Below are positions 61,746-64,000 of a stretch of DNA of 64,000 nt, piece after piece (position 1 is the first letter of the stretch; each line of letters opens with the position of its first letter). The notes beneath the pieces were generated by a model, which was given only the letters and a program-made list of their open reading frames with translations, had not been told where the DNA came from and searched no databases. Source of the DNA: Prorocentrum cordatum (Eukaryota > Sar > Dinophyceae > Prorocentrales > Prorocentraceae); NCBI GenBank assembly GCA_963575745.1, contig CAUYUJ010015503.1:1-64000 (forward strand), read 5' to 3'. The translations under genes and the position numbers were made by a program.

Positions 61746-62098
61746 GGGAGAGAGGAGGAGGAGAGGAGGAGCGTAGGAGGAGGAGGGGAGGAGGAGGGAA
61801 GGTAGGAGGAGGAGGAGGAGAAGGAGGAGGAGGAGGTGGAGGAAAGGGAGGAGGAGGGGGGGAGGAGGAGGAGGAGGAGGAGGAGGCGGAGGAGGAGGAG
61901 AAGGAGGAGGAGGAGGTGGGGAGGAGGAGGAAGGAGGAGGAGGAGGAGGAGGAGGAGGAGGAGGAGGAGAGAGGAAGGAGGAGGAGGAGGGGAGGAAGAG
62001 GGAGGAGGAGGAGGAGGAGGAGGAGGAGGAGGAGGAGGAGGAGGAGGAGGAGGAGGAGGAGGAGGGAGGAGGAGGGGGCGGCGGAGGAGGAGGGGGAG
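61746..62098. repeat. (GAG)n array
   Basis: About 350 bp of GAG triplets with GGGG and AAGG interruptions, directly after the GAT array and directly before the exon-like fragment. Confidence 0.94.
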
Positions 62099-62275
62099 GA
62101 GAGCTAGTGCTGGCGGCAGCAGCAGCGGGGCCCCCTGGGCCGGCGACAAGCAGGTACCGATACTCCGGGTCGCCCTCGGAGTACAGCCGATACTCTGCCC
62201 CGCCGCCAGACGGCCCGGGCTCGGGGCCCCGTGGCCCGGAGAAACCGAGGACGGCGAGCAGAGGGGAGGAATGGT
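62099..62275 (-). other. Exon-like fragment adjoining a GAG array
   Basis: On minus: LLAVLGFSGPRGPEPGPSGG, GAEYRLYSEGDPEYRYLLVA and GPGGPAAAAASTSS before poly-Pro from the array. The Tyr/Glu-rich middle is unlike repeat-derived sequence. Start and splice sites are not determined; no family recognised. Confidence 0.42.
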
Positions 62276-63110
62276 AAGATGAGCAACTTAAGAAAGGCCC
62301 CTAACCCTGTGGGAAGGGGGCCTAAGTTAGGAGGGCAGAAGAAAGCATTTGGTTGTTTAATTTTCTGCAGACGTATCGAACCAGACCGCCCAGAAAGATG
62401 ACCCCTGATCGAAGGGCGGGGACCTCAGGGAGGCCGCGTCTTCACTGTGTTATCAGGGTGAAGGAGTCCTCTTCATCCTCGATGATGAGATCCCTCTCCT
62501 CTCCATCCTTCTCCCCCGCCCTCCAGCTCCTCCGTCCTCCCCCCTCCTCCCCCCTCCTGAGGCTCGAGCCGCAGCCGCCGCCGTGCTGCCCCCTTCCGCA
62601 CACGTGCTCGCTCGCCTTCGTGCACAGGCCCCACGCGTCGCCCGCCGTCGAGCGACGCGCCCAAGGAAGGAGACCAGTTGCGTAGACTGCACGTGGAAGC
62701 CGCTTGGATTCCACATGGATCCCACGCCTCTCCCATCCAGGAGGAGAGAGAGCGGCATGGGAGGGGGCCCCAGCGCGGATCTCCAAGAGACCTGCGCGGA
62801 GCGCCAAACGTTTACGTTCACATGCCGCCTTTGCCCTTCTTCGATCCACGCGGATCCCGCGCCTCACTCGTCCCACGCCGTGGCAGGAGAGAGGCCCGGG
62901 CCTGCCTCCTCCTCCGCCACCCCTGGCGCCTCGAGGCCACCCGCGGCGCCGACCCGCCGAGCCCCGGGGGGCCTTCCTGCCTCTGGGCGCCTCCGATCGC
63001 CGTCCGGAGCGCCGCCCTCGTCGCCCTGTCGTGGAGGCTCTGCCGCGGCGCCGTGTGCTGCTGCTCGGGGATCTTCTGACCCGGGTCAATGCAGACCCGG
63101 GTGCGTGTCA
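62276..63110. other. Region with possible continuation of the minus-strand gene
   Basis: On minus, after a possible acceptor at about 63080 (GACCCGGGTCAG), two frames are protein-like for about 50 codons (KIPEQQHTAPRQSLHDRATR in one). A clear choice cannot be made. Further left no coding is evident. Confidence 0.3.
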
Positions 63111-63275
63111 GGCCTTGCAGAGAATCCTGCAAGATCCTGCAAGATGCTGCACCCCAGCCCGGGTCAGTGCGAGGGATCCCGCCAGATCCTGCAGGATCCT
63201 GCACCCAAGCCCGGGCCAATGCGACCCTGGCCCCTGCAGGATTCCGCAAGATCGGGCGCTCCGGCTGACCCCCGT
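63110..63275 (-). repeat. Short GATCYTGCAGGATY repeats, probable intron
   Basis: Three units of about 65-70 bp with CAGGATCCTGCAGGATC-type palindromes and GACCCGGGCTGGGGTGCAG. On minus it begins GTCAG after a protein-like frame and ends GGGTCAG, consistent with a GT-AG intron, though this is inference. Confidence 0.5.
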
Positions 63276-64000
63276 TTGCATCGACCCGCGCCTCAAGGCT
63301 CCCGAGCTGCTCCTGCTGCGCCTCTGCCGGGAGTTCCGAGGCCAGGCTTCTGTTGTTCCCGTCGCACTCGAGGGCCACAGCCCAGAGATGGCTCCGGGCA
63401 CCCAGGAGACGATCGAAGCCATGTTGAACGAGCATCGCCTCCAGCTTCGGTGCTATCTTGGTGCTCGAAGTTCGTTCTGGTGATCAAGGCTACAGCAGGT
63501 TGGAGCATCAGACGGCCAGGCGTCCTTGTGCTTCCTCTGCCCCCGCTAGAGCTGCCAGTCTCGCCCGCAGCCCGGCCCAGGTGTCGGCTACACGCAAGAG
63601 TGGCCCTGGGTAAGAGTGACCTTTGGTGCGCGGCTTTTCGGGGGCCGCGGGGGACCAAACCTGGGCGCGCAAGCCGCTGCTCCTGCTTCGTTTTCAGCCA
63701 CTCTGGCGAACGGTCACTCCTACGTCTAGTCGAAGGTGGCGTGGCAGTGGTTGCAGGCGGCCAAGGTCTCTCGACTGAGCAGCTCTCGCTTCTTCTGGTT
63801 TCACCTCCTGCTGGTGTGTTCGGAGCTGCATCTTCAGATTGCTCGATCAGGGCCAGCAGCATCGACTCCGAAGGCTGCACGGCCAAAATCTCTCGAGCAG
63901 AGAGCTCACCCAGTGCACTTCGTCACAATCGTTCGAGCCGCTTGCCTTCGGATCCTGACAAAGCTGGCATTGCCCGCGCGGATCAGAGCTCTGCCATAGG
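63276..64000 (-). pseudogene. Exon-like sequence of an unrecognised gene, interrupted by an IR-1 element
   Basis: Downstream of the element (63470-63276) the minus frame reads TKIAPKLEAMLVQHGFDRLL, GARSHLWAVALECDGNNRSL and PAEAQQEQLGSLEARVDANG. Upstream of it, one frame reads KKRELLSRETLAACNHCHAT and, if the element and one copy of its target duplication are removed, continues WAGLRARLAALAGAEEAQGR; an overlapping frame with VKPEEARAAQSRDLGRLQPL is also open. At the right edge another protein-like stretch reads ILAVQPSESMLLALIEQSED. The pieces are in more than one frame with stops between, so introns or decay are required. The gene runs off the window edge. Family unknown. Confidence 0.4.
63584..63733. 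mobile_element. IR-1 element, copy 3, with 5-bp target duplication
   Basis: 150 bp, starting TCGGCTACACGCAAGAGTGG and ending (reversed) TCGACTAGACGTAGGAGTGA. The part between GCGCGCAAG and the right arm is shortened relative to copy 1. It is flanked by AGGTG at 63579-63583 and 63734-63738. Removing the element plus one AGGTG joins minus-strand codons for CNHCHAT to WAGLRARL without changing frame. Confidence 0.88.

Overview
The window looks like nuclear DNA of a eukaryote with a large, GC-rich, repeat-dominated genome, most probably a dinoflagellate; the species cannot be named from the sequence. The basis is: no bacterial operons or ribosome-binding sites, a non-LTR (LINE-type) retrotransposon with an apurinic-type endonuclease, a reverse transcriptase and C2H2 fingers, very long trinucleotide arrays of (GAG/CTC), (TAC), (GAC/GTC), (GAT) and (CAC), numerous short inverted-repeat elements, and at least one intron that is itself a transposon-like element with target-site duplications. 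No rRNA, tRNA, CRISPR array or intact host gene was found. Most long open frames here are by-products of tandem repeats whose period, or whose lack of stop codons, keeps frames open.

Layout. 0-11 kb: a tandem array of about 114 bp (0.5-1.3 kb), GAG and CTC tracts, the first copies of the inverted-repeat families IR-1 (4.0 kb) and IR-2 (4.3 and 6.7 kb), then TAC arrays (7.8-8.6 and 9.7-10.7 kb) around degenerate AT-richer repeats. 11.5-16 kb: two minisatellites (77-bp and 90-bp units) that share half a unit and sit in the same flanking sequence, then a 517-bp tandem duplication. 16-20.4 kb: dispersed composite repeats that carry their own CTC array, plus a coiled-coil-like coding fragment. 20.4-21.1 kb (minus): a host gene fragment split by a 161-nt intron made of a 158-bp inverted-repeat element (an introner). 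24-26.3 kb (plus): a 5'-truncated LINE. 27.7-31.6 kb: three copies of a 1.1-1.2 kb tandem unit. 33.8-35.65 kb: a decayed protein-coding gene. 35.8-39.5 kb: a cluster of foldback and MITE-like elements, one nested inside another. 39.9-41.3 kb: a CAGCCT satellite followed by a 73-bp array. 42.6-47.95 kb (minus): a near full-length LINE broken by one in-frame stop and one frameshift. 48.4-64 kb: more dispersed repeats, hairpins, triplet arrays and isolated exon-like fragments, ending in an exon-like stretch on the minus strand interrupted by an IR-1 element.

The two LINE copies are divergent yet share the same architecture, including a second reading frame in +1 overlap downstream of the zinc fingers. 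The inverted-repeat elements give the best clues to active processes: two different families (the 20.7 kb introner and the 63.6 kb IR-1 copy) carry 5-bp target duplications and interrupt apparent coding sequence such that removing the insertion restores a frame. Labels IR-1 to IR-5 and DR-6 to DR-9 are used only to link copies within this window.
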